Assembly: GCA_963833745.1 (NCBI GenBank)
Contig: CAWHZD010000008.1
Coordinates: forward strand, 248,001-312,000
Direction: 5' to 3'
From: AP-15 sp963833745
Lineage (GTDB): Bacteria; Pseudomonadota; Alphaproteobacteria; ATCC43930; CGMCC-115725
DNA: 64,000 bases
Position numbers and translations under genes: made by a program. This document shows, piece by piece, positions 1 through 10,259 of the stretch (the stretch's first letter is position 1; each line of letters begins with the position of its first letter). Below the pieces are notes generated by a model. The model had not been told where the DNA came from. It made no database searches and was given only the letters and a program-made list of their open reading frames with translations.

Positions 1-2
1 CG

Positions 3-557
3 TCGATCGAAGCCGGCTATCTCGAATTGGAGCCTGGCCGGGTCGACATCCCCGGTATGCTGCAAGGGGTCATGAACCTGACGCGCGAACGGGCGCACAG
101 CCGCGGGCTCGACATCGGTTTGTGCTGCCCGTCGCCGGTCGGGGTGATCGAAGGCGACGAGCGCCGCCTGAAACAGGCGTTGTTCAACTTGATCTCGAAT
201 GCGATCAAATTCACCCCTCCCGGCGGCGCCATTCGGGTCGAGGCGGAACGGGGCGACGACGCGGTGCTGTTGAGCGTTGCCGACAGCGCGGCCGGCGGCG
301 CGGCGGCAGATCACACCCGAATCTTCGAGCAATCCGAGCGCAGCCGCACCCAGGCCGGTTCCGGCTTTGGCCTGTCCGTGGTCAAAAGCCTGATCGAGCT
401 CCACGGCGGCACTGTCGAGATCGAAGCGGCCCCGGGCTGCGGGATGCGCGTCACCTGCCGGCTGCCCGTCGGCCGCGCCGCCGGCGGTGCCGCGGCCGCG
501 GCCACACCCGAGCGGGATGGCGACCCGATCGATTCGTCCTGTGAGGCCGCAGCTTAG
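3..557 (+). CDS. Sensor histidine kinase, C-terminal catalytic part (truncated by window edge)
   Basis: The frame is open from base 3 and ends at TAG 555-557, so only the kinase end is present. An N-box (NLISNAIKFTPPGG) is followed by a G2-like box (GSGFGLSVVKSLIELHGG), typical of HATPase_c domains that bind ATP and autophosphorylate a histidine. The upstream residues (SIEAGYLELEP) resemble the end of a HisKA dimerisation helix. The G1 box is degenerate: DSAAGG stands where DxGxG is usual, so ATP binding may be altered. The tail after the domain is Ala/Pro-rich and poorly conserved in character. The signal sensed cannot be told. A 116-bp gap separates it from tsaE. Confidence 0.85.
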   Translation, partial: SIEAGYLELEPGRVDIPGMLQGVMNLTRERAHSRGLDIGLCCPSPVGVIEGDERRLKQALFNLISNAIKFTPPGGAIRVEAERGDDAVLLSVADSAAGGAAADHTRIFEQSERSRTQAGSGFGLSVVKSLIELHGGTVEIEAAPGCGMRVTCRLPVGRAAGGAAAAATPERDGDPIDSSCEAAA

Positions 558-673
558 ACGGCCGCTTCCGCTGCTGTGGCCCGCAGGCTTGGCCGCGGGA
601 CGGTTTCCACAGCGCGAGAGTCTACCAAAAGCAGATGTTGCGGGTAATCGCGACGGCGATATACAAGGCTTAG

Positions 674-1141
674 GTGATTGCCGTCGTAAATCTACCCGAT
701 GAAGCCGCCACTGCGGCATTTGCGCGGCGCCTCGTGGACCTGGCGCAGCCCGGCGACGTCATCGCGCTCGTCGGCGATCTCGGCGCCGGCAAAACGACCT
801 TGGCGCGCGCCTTTATTCGCGCCTGCGGCGCTGCCGACGAGGAGGTTCCGAGCCCGACCTTTACCCTCGTGCAGACCTACGGGGCGGCGGATGCGGCGAT
901 CTGGCATTTCGACCTGTATCGCCTGACCGCGGCCGACGAGGCCTGGGAACTTGGCATCGAGGAGGCGTTCGCGTCGGGTATTTCGTTGATCGAATGGCCC
1001 GACCGCCTCGGGGCGCTGCTGCCGCGACGCCGCCTCGAAATCACCCTTGAATTCGGCGAGCGGCCAGAGGCGCGCCGCGCCGTTGTCGACGGCGACGCGC
1101 AATGGCGCGCCCGGCTGAGCGAAATCACGGCCGATGCCTGA
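674..1141 (+). CDS. tsaE: tRNA threonylcarbamoyladenosine biosynthesis ATPase TsaE
   Basis: 155 aa, the usual TsaE length. It has a Walker A motif (GDLGAGKTTLARA), the PSPTFTLVQTY segment and the FDLYRL motif that define the family. TsaE is the cytosolic ATPase that supports TsaB/TsaD in making t6A37 on ANN-decoding tRNAs. The GTG start at 674 has AAGG six bases upstream and fits the family N-terminus. Its stop lies inside the start of amgK (8-bp overlap), so the two are translationally coupled. The order tsaE-amgK-murU is common in alphaproteobacteria. Confidence 0.93.
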   Translation: MIAVVNLPDEAATAAFARRLVDLAQPGDVIALVGDLGAGKTTLARAFIRACGAADEEVPSPTFTLVQTYGAADAAIWHFDLYRLTAADEAWELGIEEAFASGISLIEWPDRLGALLPRRRLEITLEFGERPEARRAVVDGDAQWRARLSEITADA

Positions 1142-2222
1142 TCCGACCGCCTCCGCCGTCGCCGCGCATCGCGAAAGCAGCGGCCTCGCGACCCCGCCGC
1201 CGGCGGCTTCGGCACGGCAGCAGGCGATGGCCGCCTTTCTCAACGCCAGCGGCTGGAGCGGGACCGTAGCGGCGCCGCTCGCCGGCGATGCCTCGTTTCG
1301 CTCCTATTACCGCCTGCGCCGCGGCCTTGAGAGCGTTGTCGTCATGGACGCGCCGCCGCCGCAGGAGGACGTCGGCTCTTATGTCGCGGTCGCGGCAATC
1401 CTGCGCGCCCTCGGGCTCAGCGCGCCGGTCGTGCTGGCCGAGGACCGTGCCCAGGGGTTTCTGCTGATCGAGGATTTCGGCGACGACACCTATACCCGTC
1501 TGCTGCAGCGCGGCGCCGACGAGTGGGCGCTTTACGCGCTCGCCGTCGACGTCTTGGCAGCGGTGCAGCAGGCGTCGGCAGCAGCGGCGGGTGTGACCGG
1601 TCTGCCGCCCTATGACGACGCCCGCCTGCTCGCCGAAGCGGTCCTGCTGGTCGACTGGTATTTCCCGGCGGCGCTTGGAAAGCCGCCGACGGCCTCCATG
1701 CGCGAGGAATATCTGGCGCTGTGGCGTGCGGTTCTGCCGCTCGCGCGCGAGCCCTTCCGACCGACCCTGATTTTGCGCGACTTCCACATCGACAATCTGA
1801 TGCTGCTGCCTGATCGCGCCGGAGTGCGGCGCTGCGGGCTGCTCGATTTTCAGGACGCGGTCGTCGGGCCGCCCGCCTATGATCTCGTCTCGCTGCTGGA
1901 GGACGCGCGCCGCGACGTGCCCGGCGCGCTGCGCCGGGAGATGACCGAACGCTATCTCGCCGCCTTTCCGGCACTCGACCGCGCCGATTTCCAGCGTTCG
2001 GCCGCTATTCTCGCCGCCCAGCGCAACTGCAAGATCCTCGGTATTTTTACCCGGCTGTGGAAGCGCGACGGCAAGCCCGCTTATCTCCGCCACATCCCGC
2101 GGCTGTGGCGGCTGGTCGAGCACGATCTGCGCCACCCGGCGCTGTGCGGCGTCGCGCACTGGCTCGACCGCCATCTGCCGCCCGCGGCGCGGCGCATACC
2201 CGAGCCGCGGGGGACCGCGTGA
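1134..2222 (+). CDS. amgK: Aminoglycoside-phosphotransferase-fold sugar kinase, probable MurNAc/GlcNAc kinase AmgK
   Basis: 362 aa APH-fold kinase. Visible landmarks are GDASFRSYYRL (nucleotide-binding region), the catalytic loop LILRDFHIDNLMLL (HxDxxxxN-type) and the metal-binding LLDFQDAVVGPPAYDL. AmgK phosphorylates MurNAc at the anomeric position in the MurNAc recycling pathway that bypasses de novo UDP-MurNAc synthesis. The assignment rests on family plus position between tsaE and the nucleotidyltransferase murU. The TGA overlaps the murU GTG start. In alphaproteobacteria this gene is often annotated only as phosphotransferase, so substrate specificity is inferred. Confidence 0.85.
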   Translation: MPDPTASAVAAHRESSGLATPPPAASARQQAMAAFLNASGWSGTVAAPLAGDASFRSYYRLRRGLESVVVMDAPPPQEDVGSYVAVAAILRALGLSAPVVLAEDRAQGFLLIEDFGDDTYTRLLQRGADEWALYALAVDVLAAVQQASAAAAGVTGLPPYDDARLLAEAVLLVDWYFPAALGKPPTASMREEYLALWRAVLPLAREPFRPTLILRDFHIDNLMLLPDRAGVRRCGLLDFQDAVVGPPAYDLVSLLEDARRDVPGALRREMTERYLAAFPALDRADFQRSAAILAAQRNCKILGIFTRLWKRDGKPAYLRHIPRLWRLVEHDLRHPALCGVAHWLDRHLPPAARRIPEPRGTA

Positions 2223-2944
2223 TCGCGCCGCCCGGCCGGGCGATGGTGTTGGCCGCCGGGCTCGGCAAGCGGCTGCGTCCGGTCACCGACACCCTGCCAA
2301 AACCACTCGTCGAATTGAACGGGCGCACCTTGCTCGATCACGCGATCGACCGGCTGGAGGGGGCCGGCGTCGAACATGTGGTCGTCAACACCCACTATAT
2401 GGCGGCCCTGATCGCGGACCGGCTCGCGCGCCGCAAAGCACCGCCGCATATCGAAATCTGCGAGGAGCCCGAGTTGCTCGAAACCGGCGGCGGCGTCGCC
2501 AACGCGCTGCCGCGGCTCGGCGAAATGTTTTTTGTCGTCAACGCCGACGTGTTCTGGCTCGACGGCAAGGATCCGGCATTGCTGCGCCTGGCCGGCGCCT
2601 TCGATCCCGAACGCATGGACGCGGTGCTGCTGTTGCAGCGCACGGTGAGTGCCGTCGGCTATGACGGCAGCGGCGACTATCTGCTCGACCCGGCGGGGAA
2701 GCCGCGGCGGCGGCGCGAGCGCGAGATCGCCCCGTTTCTGTTCGCCGGGATCCAGCTGTTGCACCGCCGGCTCTTCGAGGACTGGCCGGAGCGCGCCTTC
2801 TCGCTGGTCCGTCTGTTCGACCGCGCCGAAGAAGCGGGCCGGCTGCACGCGATCGTGCATGACGGCGAGTGGTACCACATCGGCACGCCCGCCGGTCTCG
2901 ACGCAACCCGCGGGCGGCTCTCCTCGCACCGCATCGAGCGATAG
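2219..2944 (+). CDS. murU: Sugar-1-phosphate nucleotidyltransferase, probable MurNAc-1-P uridylyltransferase MurU
   Basis: About 241 aa from GTG 2219, which overlaps the amgK stop; ATG 2243 is an alternative. The N-terminal signature AMVLAAGLGKRLRPVTDTLP and KPLVELNGRTLLDH are the NTP-transferase nucleotide-binding motifs. NADVFW is the metal-binding Asp and GEWYHIGTPAGLD is the C-terminal substrate motif. MurU converts MurNAc-alpha-1-P and UTP to UDP-MurNAc, the step after AmgK. An open extension upstream to 2057 runs inside amgK and is not credible. Other hexose nucleotidyltransferase functions are possible from sequence alone, but the neighbour fixes the call. Confidence 0.87.
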   Translation: MIAPPGRAMVLAAGLGKRLRPVTDTLPKPLVELNGRTLLDHAIDRLEGAGVEHVVVNTHYMAALIADRLARRKAPPHIEICEEPELLETGGGVANALPRLGEMFFVVNADVFWLDGKDPALLRLAGAFDPERMDAVLLLQRTVSAVGYDGSGDYLLDPAGKPRRRREREIAPFLFAGIQLLHRRLFEDWPERAFSLVRLFDRAEEAGRLHAIVHDGEWYHIGTPAGLDATRGRLSSHRIER

Positions 2945-3009
2945 GTGGCGTGCGCGCCGACACCTTTTGCAAGACGAGCTGGATACGTTGACGCGTCCAT
3001 GACGCGGCG

Positions 3010-5995
3010 TTGATTAAAGAATTTTGCGTGACGCCCAGGCTTTACACGATCGCGCCCGGTCGCCCGTTTGCGGCGACCTTGGCCCAGGGGCTGCTGGCGA
3101 TGGCCGGCAGCGACCCGCTGTCGCTGTCGCGGATCACGGTGCTCTTGCCGACGCGCCGCGCGGTGCGCGCCTTGCGTGACGCGTTTTTGCGCACCGCACC
3201 CGACGGCAGGGAGCCCGGAACTCCGTTGCTGCTGCCGCGGATGCGGCCGATCGGCGATCTCGATTCGGACGAGCTGACCTTGGTCGACGGCATCGCCGAC
3301 GCCGATGGTCTGGCAGTGCCGCCCGCGATCCCGGAATTGCGCCGCCGGCTGCTGCTGACCCGGCTTGTCCTGAAATGGAGCGAGCAAGGGGGGCGCGAGC
3401 CGCTGCTTCCGGGCCAGGCCGCGGCCCTCGCCGCGAGCCTCGCCCGGCTGCTCGACACGGTTGCGGCCGAGGGCGCAAGCTTCGCCCGGCTTCGCGACCT
3501 CGCACCTCCCGATCTCGCCCAGCATTGGGAGGTCGTCCGCAAATTTCTCGAAATTCTTCCGAGCGCGTGGCCCGCCGTGCTCGCCGCCGAGGGGGCTCTC
3601 GACCCAGCTGATCGGCGCAACCGCCTGCTGGCTCGCCAGACCGCCATCTGGCAGCGCAACCCGCCGCGCGACCCGGTGGTCGCCGCCGGGCTGACCGGCG
3701 GCATCCCGGCGATGACCGAGCTGATCCACGTCGTCGCGACGCTCGAAAACGGTGCCGTGATCCTGCACGGCCTCGACCGGCGCTGCGACGCGGCGGAATG
3801 GGCCGCGATCGAACAGGACGAGGCGCACCCGCAATATCTGCTCGCGAGCCTGCTGAGCGCGTGCGCGCTGACCCCGGCCGATATTCAAGACTGGCCCGAG
3901 ACATCCTCCGATCGTGGCGGGCGCACCCAGACCCGGCTGCGGCTGGTCGGCGAGGCGATGCGGCCGGCGGCGACGACCGACGCTTGGCGTAATCTGCCGC
4001 AATTTCCGCCTGATTCGCTCGCCGGGCTCAGCCGTTACGACTGTGCCGGCGCGCATGAGGAAGCGCTGACGATCGCCCTGCTGCTGCGCCGCAAGCTCGA
4101 AACCCCCGGCGCCACCGCAGCACTCGTCACCCCCGACCGGGAACTCGCCCGCCGGGTCGCGGGCGAGCTGGCGCGCTGGGGCATCGCGATCGACAACTCG
4201 GCCGGTCTGCCGCTGAACCGCACGCCACCCGGGGTGTTTTTGCGCCTCGTGCTCGATCTGGCCGCGAGCGAGCTGGCGCCGGTCCCGTTATTGGCGGCGC
4301 TGAAGCACCCGCTCGCCGCCGGCGGTCTGCCGCCGGTGGTGTTTCGCGACCTGACCCGCCGGCTCGAGCAGGCGATCCGCGGCCCGCGCCCGGCGCCCGG
4401 ATTTGCCGGCCTGCGCGACGCCCTCGCCGGCAACGATGCCGAGAGGCTGCGCGCTTTCGCCGGCCGGCTCGAAGCCTGTCTCGGCGCGCTGCCCGGTTTG
4501 CTGACGGCCGACGCGGTGCCGCTCGTCCGGCTGGCGACCGCGCATGTCGAAGCGGCCGAACGGTTGGCGGCGAGCGCTGACGAGCCCGGCGGCGACCGGC
4601 TGTGGCGCGAGGCGGCCGGGGAAACCGCGGCCCGTTTCCATAACGAGCTGCTCGACGCCGCCGACGGTTTCCCGCCGTTGCCGGGCCGCCATTATCCGGC
4701 ATTGTTCGAGGCGCTCGCCGCCGGCGCTGTGGTCCGGCCGCTTTATGGCCGTCATCCGCGGCTGGCGATCTGGGGCCTTGTCGAAGCACGGCTGCAGCAA
4801 GCCGATCTCGTCGTCCTCGGCGGGCTCAACGAAGGCGGCTGGCCCGGTCCGGCCGCGCATGATCCGTGGATGTCGCGGCAGATGCGGCGCGAATTCCGGA
4901 TCGCCGTGCCGGAGCGGGCAATCGGCATCGCCGCGCACGATTTCGCCCAGGCGATCGCCGCACCGGAAACGGCACTGACCCGCGCCGCGCGCAGCGAAGG
5001 CGTGCCGACCGTCCCGTCACGGTGGCTCTTACGCCTCGATACCGTGTTGCGGGCCGTCGGTCTCGACGATGCGCTGGGGCCTGACCCGGCGATAGCAGCC
5101 GCGGCCGACGGGCTCGATGCCGCGGATTACCGGCCCTTGCCGCCGCCCGCGCCGCGTCCGCCGCTGTCGGCGCGGCCGCGCCGGCTGTCGGTCACCCAGA
5201 TCGAGACCTGGCTCGGCGACCCCTATGCGATCTACGCTCGCCACATCCTGCAATTGCAGGCGCTGGACGAGCTCGACGCCGATCCCGGCCGCGCCGATCT
5301 CGGCATCTGCGTCCACGCCGCGCTCGCCGAATTCGTGCGCCTGTTCCCGCGCGAATTGCCCGAGGACGCCGCCCAGCGGCTGTTGGCGATTGGCCGCAAG
5401 AGCTTTGGAGCGGTGCTGTCGCGCCCTGGCGCCTGGGCGTTCTGGTGGCCGCGCTTTGAGCGCATCGTCGGCTGGCTGGTGGATGAAGAGTTCGACCCGT
5501 CGCGCGACGACCGTCGAGAGCTTCGGCGAGTTGAAGGGAAGCCTTACCCTGCGCGGCCTGCCCGGCGGGTCGTTCGAGTTGACCGCCACGGCTGACCGCA
5601 TCGACCGCCTGGCGTCGGGTGCGTTCGTGTTGATCGATTACAAGACCGGCGCATTGCCGGCCAAAAAGACGGTGCGGGCCGGCTTTGCGCCGCAATTGCC
5701 GCTCGAAGGCGCAATCCTGCGCGACGGCAGCTTTGGCGAGGTCAGCGGCACCCCGGCGGCGCTCGAATATTGGAAGCTCGGCGGCCGCTCGCCGGCCGGC
5801 GAGCGCTGCCCGATCGACGACGCCGACCCCGCGGCGCTGGTCGAACGCGCGCTGGCCAAGCTGCGCGCCTTGGTCGAGCGCTTCGACGATCCGGCCACAC
5901 CCTATCTCGCGATCCCGGTGCCGGCGCGAAGACCGCGCTTTTCCGATTACGAGCATCTCGAACGGATCGGCCACGGCGAGGTCGAGGAATGGTAG
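3010..5995 (+). CDS. addB: AddB helicase-nuclease subunit, frameshifted as sequenced
   Basis: AddB is the inactivated-helicase/nuclease partner of AddA in double-strand break end processing. The first frame (3010-5595) carries the helicase-like body, with LLPTRRAVRALRDAFL near the start. It ends in a nonsense tail after DPSRDDRRE. The true continuation (SFGELKGSLTLRGLPGG) is in the next frame from about 5516. That part holds the PD-(D/E)XK nuclease residues (TADRIDRL and IDYKTG) and ends at TAG 5993. One base too many around 5511-5516 explains it. TTG 3010 is the longest start; GTG 3028 is equally likely. Overlaps addA by 7 bp. Confidence 0.87.
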
Positions 5996-8900
5996 GCGCC
6001 GCCTTCGTGACCCGCACCGCGCCGCAGGCGGCCCACCCGCGCGCCTCGGTGTGGGTGGCCGCGTCGGCCGGCACCGGCAAGACCACGGTGCTGACCGATC
6101 GGCTGCTGCGGCTGATGCTCGACGGCACCGATCCGGCGCGCATTTTGTGTCTGACCTTTACCCGCGCCGCTGCGGCCGAAATGGCGAACCGGCTCGATCG
6201 CGAGCTCGCCAAATGGGCGACGTTGCGCGACGGCGAACTAGTGCAAACCTTGCAGCAGCTGACCGGGGAATTCGCCGGTGAGATGGTCGTCGCCCGCGCC
6301 CGCCGGCTGTTCGCGCTCGTTCTCGACACGCCGGGCGGCATCAAGATTTCGACGATCCACGCCTTCTGCCAGACCTTGCTGCGCCGCTTTCCGCTCGAAG
6401 CCGGCGTGTCGCCCGAATTTGCCGTGACCGAGGAGCGCGGCGCGGACGAATTGCTGGGCGAAGCTGCCCAAAACGTCATCGTCGCCGCCCGCGACAGAAC
6501 CGACGCCGCCCTCACCGAGGCTCTCGCCGTCGTCGCCGATCTCACCGCCGAAGAACGCTTTGGCGAATTGATGCAGGCGCTGGCGCAAGAACGCGGCAAG
6601 CTCGGGCGGGCGTTGCATGGCGGCCACGCGGCGCTGCGGCGCAAATTGTCGGCGGCGCTGTCCCTGGCGGAAGATGCAACCCTCGATGCGCTGGTCGAGG
6701 AATTCTGCGCCGAGGATGCCGGCGACAAACCGGCGCTGCGGGCCGCCGCCGAAGCGCTGGTCAACGGGACGGACTCCGATTGCAAGCGCGGTGCGGTGCT
6801 TGCCGATTGGTGCGCCAGTGAACCGTCCCGCCGGCGCGGCATGCTGGCAGGGTACGAAGCCCTTTTCTTGACGGATAAGGGCGAGATCCGAGACAAGCTG
6901 ATCACGGCTCCGGCAGCCCGCAAGGCCGCCTGCGACGCAGTCGAAATCCTCGCCAGCGAGGCCCGGCGGGTTCTCGAACAGCGTCAGGCGCGCGCTGCGG
7001 TCGTCGTGCGCGAGGCGACTTGCGCGCTGGTACGGCTCGGCGAGGCGCTACTGTCCAAATATGCCGCGGCCAAGCGGTTGAAGGGCGTGCTCGATTTCGA
7101 CGATCTGGTGCTGACCGCGCTCAACCTGCTGCGGCGGCCGGGGGTGGCGCCCTGGGTGTTGTTCAAGCTCGACGGCGGGCTCGACCACATCCTGATCGAC
7201 GAAGCCCAGGACACCAACCCCGAGCAATGGGAAATCGTCGCCGCGTTGGCCGAGGAATTCTTTGTCGGCGAGGGCGCGCGCAACCCGATCCGCACGATCT
7301 TTGCGGTCGGCGACATGAAGCAGTCGATCTACAGCTTTCAGCGCGCCGACCCGCAGGCCTTTCTGCGGATGCGGCAGCATTTCGAGGAGCGCGTCAACGC
7401 CGCGCAACAGGCCTGGCTGGAGCTGCCGCTCGCGGTCTCGTTCCGCTCGACCGAGCCGGTGCTGCAGGCGGTCGACGCGATCTTCCGGCAACCCGAAGCA
7501 CGGCGTGGGGTGGCACTCGACGGCAGCGACATTCGCCATGTCGCCGACCGTGCCGGTCACGCCGGTCTCGTCGAGCTGTGGCCGCCGGTCGTGCCGTCGC
7601 GCGAAGACGAGCCCGGCGACGACGACTTGCCGGTGACGCGCAAAATTGTGGCCGAGCCCTACGCCCGGCTCGCCCGCGCCATCGCCGCAACGATCAAGCA
7701 GTGGCTCGCCACCGGAGAGCGGCTGGCGGCGCGCGACCGCCCGCTGCGGCCCGGCGACATCATGGTGCTGGTGCGCCGGCGCAACGAATTCGTCGGCGAG
7801 TTGCTGCGCGCGCTGAAGCACGCCGATATTCCCGTCGCCGGCGCCGACCGCCTGGTGCTGACCGAGCAATTGGCGGTGCAGGATCTGGTGGCGCTCGGCC
7901 GATTTCTGCTGCTGCCCGAAGACGATTTGAACCTCGCCGCGGTGCTGAAAAGCCCGCTCTTCGACATCGACGAGGACGCGCTCTTCGACCTCTGCCATGC
8001 CCGCGACAAAGAAACTTTGTGGAGCCGGCTGCGGATCCGCGCCGAAGCGAGCGCCAAGCTGCGCCGCGCCGCCGATCGGCTGTCGGCCTGGCTCGCCCGC
8101 GCCGATTTCGTCCCGCCCTATGAGCTTTACGGCGAGATCCTCGGCGCCGAGGGCGGACGCCGCGCCCTGCTGCATCGCCTCGGCCCCGAGGCCGAGGACC
8201 CGGTCGAGGAATTTCTCGGCTTGGCGCTCGCCTATGAGCGCGAGCATGTGCCGTCGTTGCAGGGGTTTCTGCGCTGGCTGACGGCTGCCGACACCGAGGT
8301 CAAGCGCGATTTCGCGGCGCGGCCGCGCGACGAGGTCCGCATCCTGACCGTGCACGGCGCCAAGGGCCTCGAAGCGCCGGTGGTCTTTCTGCCGGATACG
8401 ATGGCGGTCCCCGACCAGAAGGTGGCGCTGCTGTGGAGCGCGGACGAGCTGCCGTTGTGGAAGCCGCCCGGCGATCATGCCGCGACCCATTACGTCGCGG
8501 AAAAGACAGCGTGGCGCGACCGCCAGATGCAGGAATACCGCCGCCTCCTGTATGTCGGCCTGACCCGGGCGCAGGACCGCCTCTACATCTGCGGCTGGCA
8601 AACACTGAGGGCGCCGCAGCAGGTGTGCTGGCACAACTTGTGCCGCGCCGGTCTTGCCGAATGCGGCCAGCCCTTCGACTTCGACACGAGGCCGCTGATC
8701 GGCGAGAAGGACGGCTGGGCGGGCGACGGGTTGCGCCTCGAAAGTAGGCAGACCGCGCGCCCTCAGTGCGAGCCGGCGACCGCCGTTGCGATGCGCCCCG
8801 GGCCGCCGCCCGACTGGGCGACGAGGCCACCGCCGCCCGAGCCCGACCCGCCGCGGCCGCTGTTCCCGTCGCGGCCGGACGGCGACGAGCCGCCGGCCAT

Positions 8901-9435
8901 GTCGCCGCTGAAGATCGCCGGACGCGACCGCTTCAAGCGCGGGCTGCTCGTCCACCGCCTGTTGCAAAGCCTGCCGGAATTGCCGCCGGCCGAGCGCGAT
9001 GCCGCGGCGCGGCGGTTCTTGGCCCTGCCGACCCATGCACTGCCCGCGGACGAGCAGGACGAGATTCGCCGCGAGACCCTGGCGGTGTTGAGCCATCCCG
9101 AGTTCGCGACCATTTTCGGCCCGCTCTCGCAGGCCGAAGTGCCGCTCGTCGGACTGATCCCCGCTGCCTCGGGGACCAGCCATGCGTTGTCGGGGCAGAT
9201 CGACCGTCTCGTCGTCGAGGACGAGCGGGTGTTGATCGTCGACTACAAAACCATGCGGCCGGTAGCGGCGAGCGAGGACGAGGTGGCGCCGCTCTATCTG
9301 CGCCAGCTCGCGATCTACCGCGCGGCGTTGGTGCGGATCTACCCCGGCCGCGAGATCCGCTGTGCCCTGTTGTGGACGCAAGGCCCGCTGTTGATGCCGA
9401 TCAGCCCCGAGAAGCTCGCGGGGCACGCGCCTTGA
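5989..9435 (+). CDS. addA: AddA helicase-nuclease subunit
   Basis: 1148 aa UvrD-like helicase with a C-terminal nuclease, the size usual for alphaproteobacterial AddA. Walker A is VAASAGTGKTTVL near residue 28. Helicase motif II is LIDEAQDTNPEQW, followed by FAVGDMKQSIYSFQRADP. The late helicase motif ILTVHGAKGLEAPVVFLPDT is followed by LYVGLTRAQDRLYI. The nuclease core is LIVDYKTMRP near the end. With AddB it unwinds and degrades ends to load RecA. ATG 5989 fits the Walker A spacing; the longer open frame to 5770 lies inside addB. Confidence 0.96.
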   Translation: MVGAAFVTRTAPQAAHPRASVWVAASAGTGKTTVLTDRLLRLMLDGTDPARILCLTFTRAAAAEMANRLDRELAKWATLRDGELVQTLQQLTGEFAGEMVVARARRLFALVLDTPGGIKISTIHAFCQTLLRRFPLEAGVSPEFAVTEERGADELLGEAAQNVIVAARDRTDAALTEALAVVADLTAEERFGELMQALAQERGKLGRALHGGHAALRRKLSAALSLAEDATLDALVEEFCAEDAGDKPALRAAAEALVNGTDSDCKRGAVLADWCASEPSRRRGMLAGYEALFLTDKGEIRDKLITAPAARKAACDAVEILASEARRVLEQRQARAAVVVREATCALVRLGEALLSKYAAAKRLKGVLDFDDLVLTALNLLRRPGVAPWVLFKLDGGLDHILIDEAQDTNPEQWEIVAALAEEFFVGEGARNPIRTIFAVGDMKQSIYSFQRADPQAFLRMRQHFEERVNAAQQAWLELPLAVSFRSTEPVLQAVDAIFRQPEARRGVALDGSDIRHVADRAGHAGLVELWPPVVPSREDEPGDDDLPVTRKIVAEPYARLARAIAATIKQWLATGERLAARDRPLRPGDIMVLVRRRNEFVGELLRALKHADIPVAGADRLVLTEQLAVQDLVALGRFLLLPEDDLNLAAVLKSPLFDIDEDALFDLCHARDKETLWSRLRIRAEASAKLRRAADRLSAWLARADFVPPYELYGEILGAEGGRRALLHRLGPEAEDPVEEFLGLALAYEREHVPSLQGFLRWLTAADTEVKRDFAARPRDEVRILTVHGAKGLEAPVVFLPDTMAVPDQKVALLWSADELPLWKPPGDHAATHYVAEKTAWRDRQMQEYRRLLYVGLTRAQDRLYICGWQTLRAPQQVCWHNLCRAGLAECGQPFDFDTRPLIGEKDGWAGDGLRLESRQTARPQCEPATAVAMRPGPPPDWATRPPPPEPDPPRPLFPSRPDGDEPPAMSPLKIAGRDRFKRGLLVHRLLQSLPELPPAERDAAARRFLALPTHALPADEQDEIRRETLAVLSHPEFATIFGPLSQAEVPLVGLIPAASGTSHALSGQIDRLVVEDERVLIVDYKTMRPVAASEDEVAPLYLRQLAIYRAALVRIYPGREIRCALLWTQGPLLMPISPEKLAGHAP

Positions 9436-9499
9436 CGGCGCTTTTTCGCCACCCCTAATCTCGGCCTGGAGCACGATCCGATCACGTCGACCCGTTCGT

Positions 9500-9586
9500 T
9501 CGTGGTCCCCGCGCCAGCGGGGGTCTAGAGCAGCCGGCGGGGCCTGTGCCCTGGGTTGCCGCTTGCGCGGGAACGACGGTTGATGT
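9500..9586. repeat. REP-like palindromic intergenic repeat pair
   Basis: Two GC-rich imperfect palindromes lie between addA and trxA: one centred on CCCCGCGCCAGCGGGGG and one reading CCGCTTGCGCGGGAACGACGG. They resemble the cccgc-gaaa-gcggg intergenic palindromes widespread in alphaproteobacteria. A similar unit occurs at 19154-19170. A dead REP-associated transposase lies less than 1 kb away. They may also act as transcript stabilisers or terminators. Confidence 0.55.
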
Positions 9587-9627
9587 GTCCGGATGGAGCG
9601 CTCGAGGCGCGGAAAAGGAACAGCCCG

Positions 9628-9948
9628 ATGAAGCCGACCGCAGTCACCGACAGCAGTTTCGAGACCGAAGTGCTTGGCGCCGAGGGGCCGGTACTCGTCG
9701 ATTTCTGGGCCGAGTGGTGCGGCCCGTGCAAGATGATCGCGCCATTTCTCGAAGATCTCGCCGCCGACAAGGCCGGCAAGCTGACGGTCGCCAAGGTCAA
9801 CATCGACCACAACCCGCAATCGCCGACGAAATACGGCGTGCGCGGCATCCCGACGATGATCCTGTTCAAAGGCGGCAAGGCCGTCGCCACCAAGATCGGC
9901 GCGCTGCCCAAAACCAAACTCTACGAATGGATCAACTCGGTACTGTAA
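9628..9948 (+). CDS. trxA: Thioredoxin
   Basis: 106 aa, normal for Trx1. The active site is FWAEWCGPCKMIAPFLEDLA, with the conserved cis-Pro in RGIPTMILFKGG. It reduces disulfides in cytosolic proteins using NADPH through thioredoxin reductase. ATG 9628 has AAGGAA seven bases upstream and gives the usual N-terminus. An open extension to 9556 lacks family similarity and lies over the repeat. trxA after addA is a conserved arrangement in Rhodospirillales-like genomes. Confidence 0.97.
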   Translation: MKPTAVTDSSFETEVLGAEGPVLVDFWAEWCGPCKMIAPFLEDLAADKAGKLTVAKVNIDHNPQSPTKYGVRGIPTMILFKGGKAVATKIGALPKTKLYEWINSVL

Positions 9949-10259
9949 TCGGCTAACCGCGATGTCTATTGGCCGCGCCAACCCGCCGCGGGGCGGCCAG
10001 CCACGCCAAGACGCTATCGCATAATCGGGTTACGGAAAATCGCAGTAAGGCCGGGCCAGCTAGCGTAGGGCGGAAAAGCGCAGCGCCTTCCGCCGCTAAC
10101 TGCCGTCTGCGTTGCGGACTGCGGCCCAACAATGATGATCTGGAATGATCCGTTTGCTGCGCCTGCCTTGGCCGTTTCGATTCTCGTTGCCGCTCACCCC
10201 TCTCCGGCGACTCGCTGCTGCCGCCGATCCACCCCCGCGGGGACAGCCCGCCGGCGACG
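9949..10259. other. Intergenic stretch without recognisable gene
   Basis: The reading frames here are read-through of the dead REP transposase and show no family features. I see GC-rich stretches but no clear palindrome or promoter. It is probably part of the same eroded element. Confidence 0.5.

Noticed and set aside
7048..9981. 977-aa open frame on the minus strand opposite addA
   Set aside because: High GC makes long antisense frames common; it has no domain signs and lies wholly over addA and trxA, which are clear.
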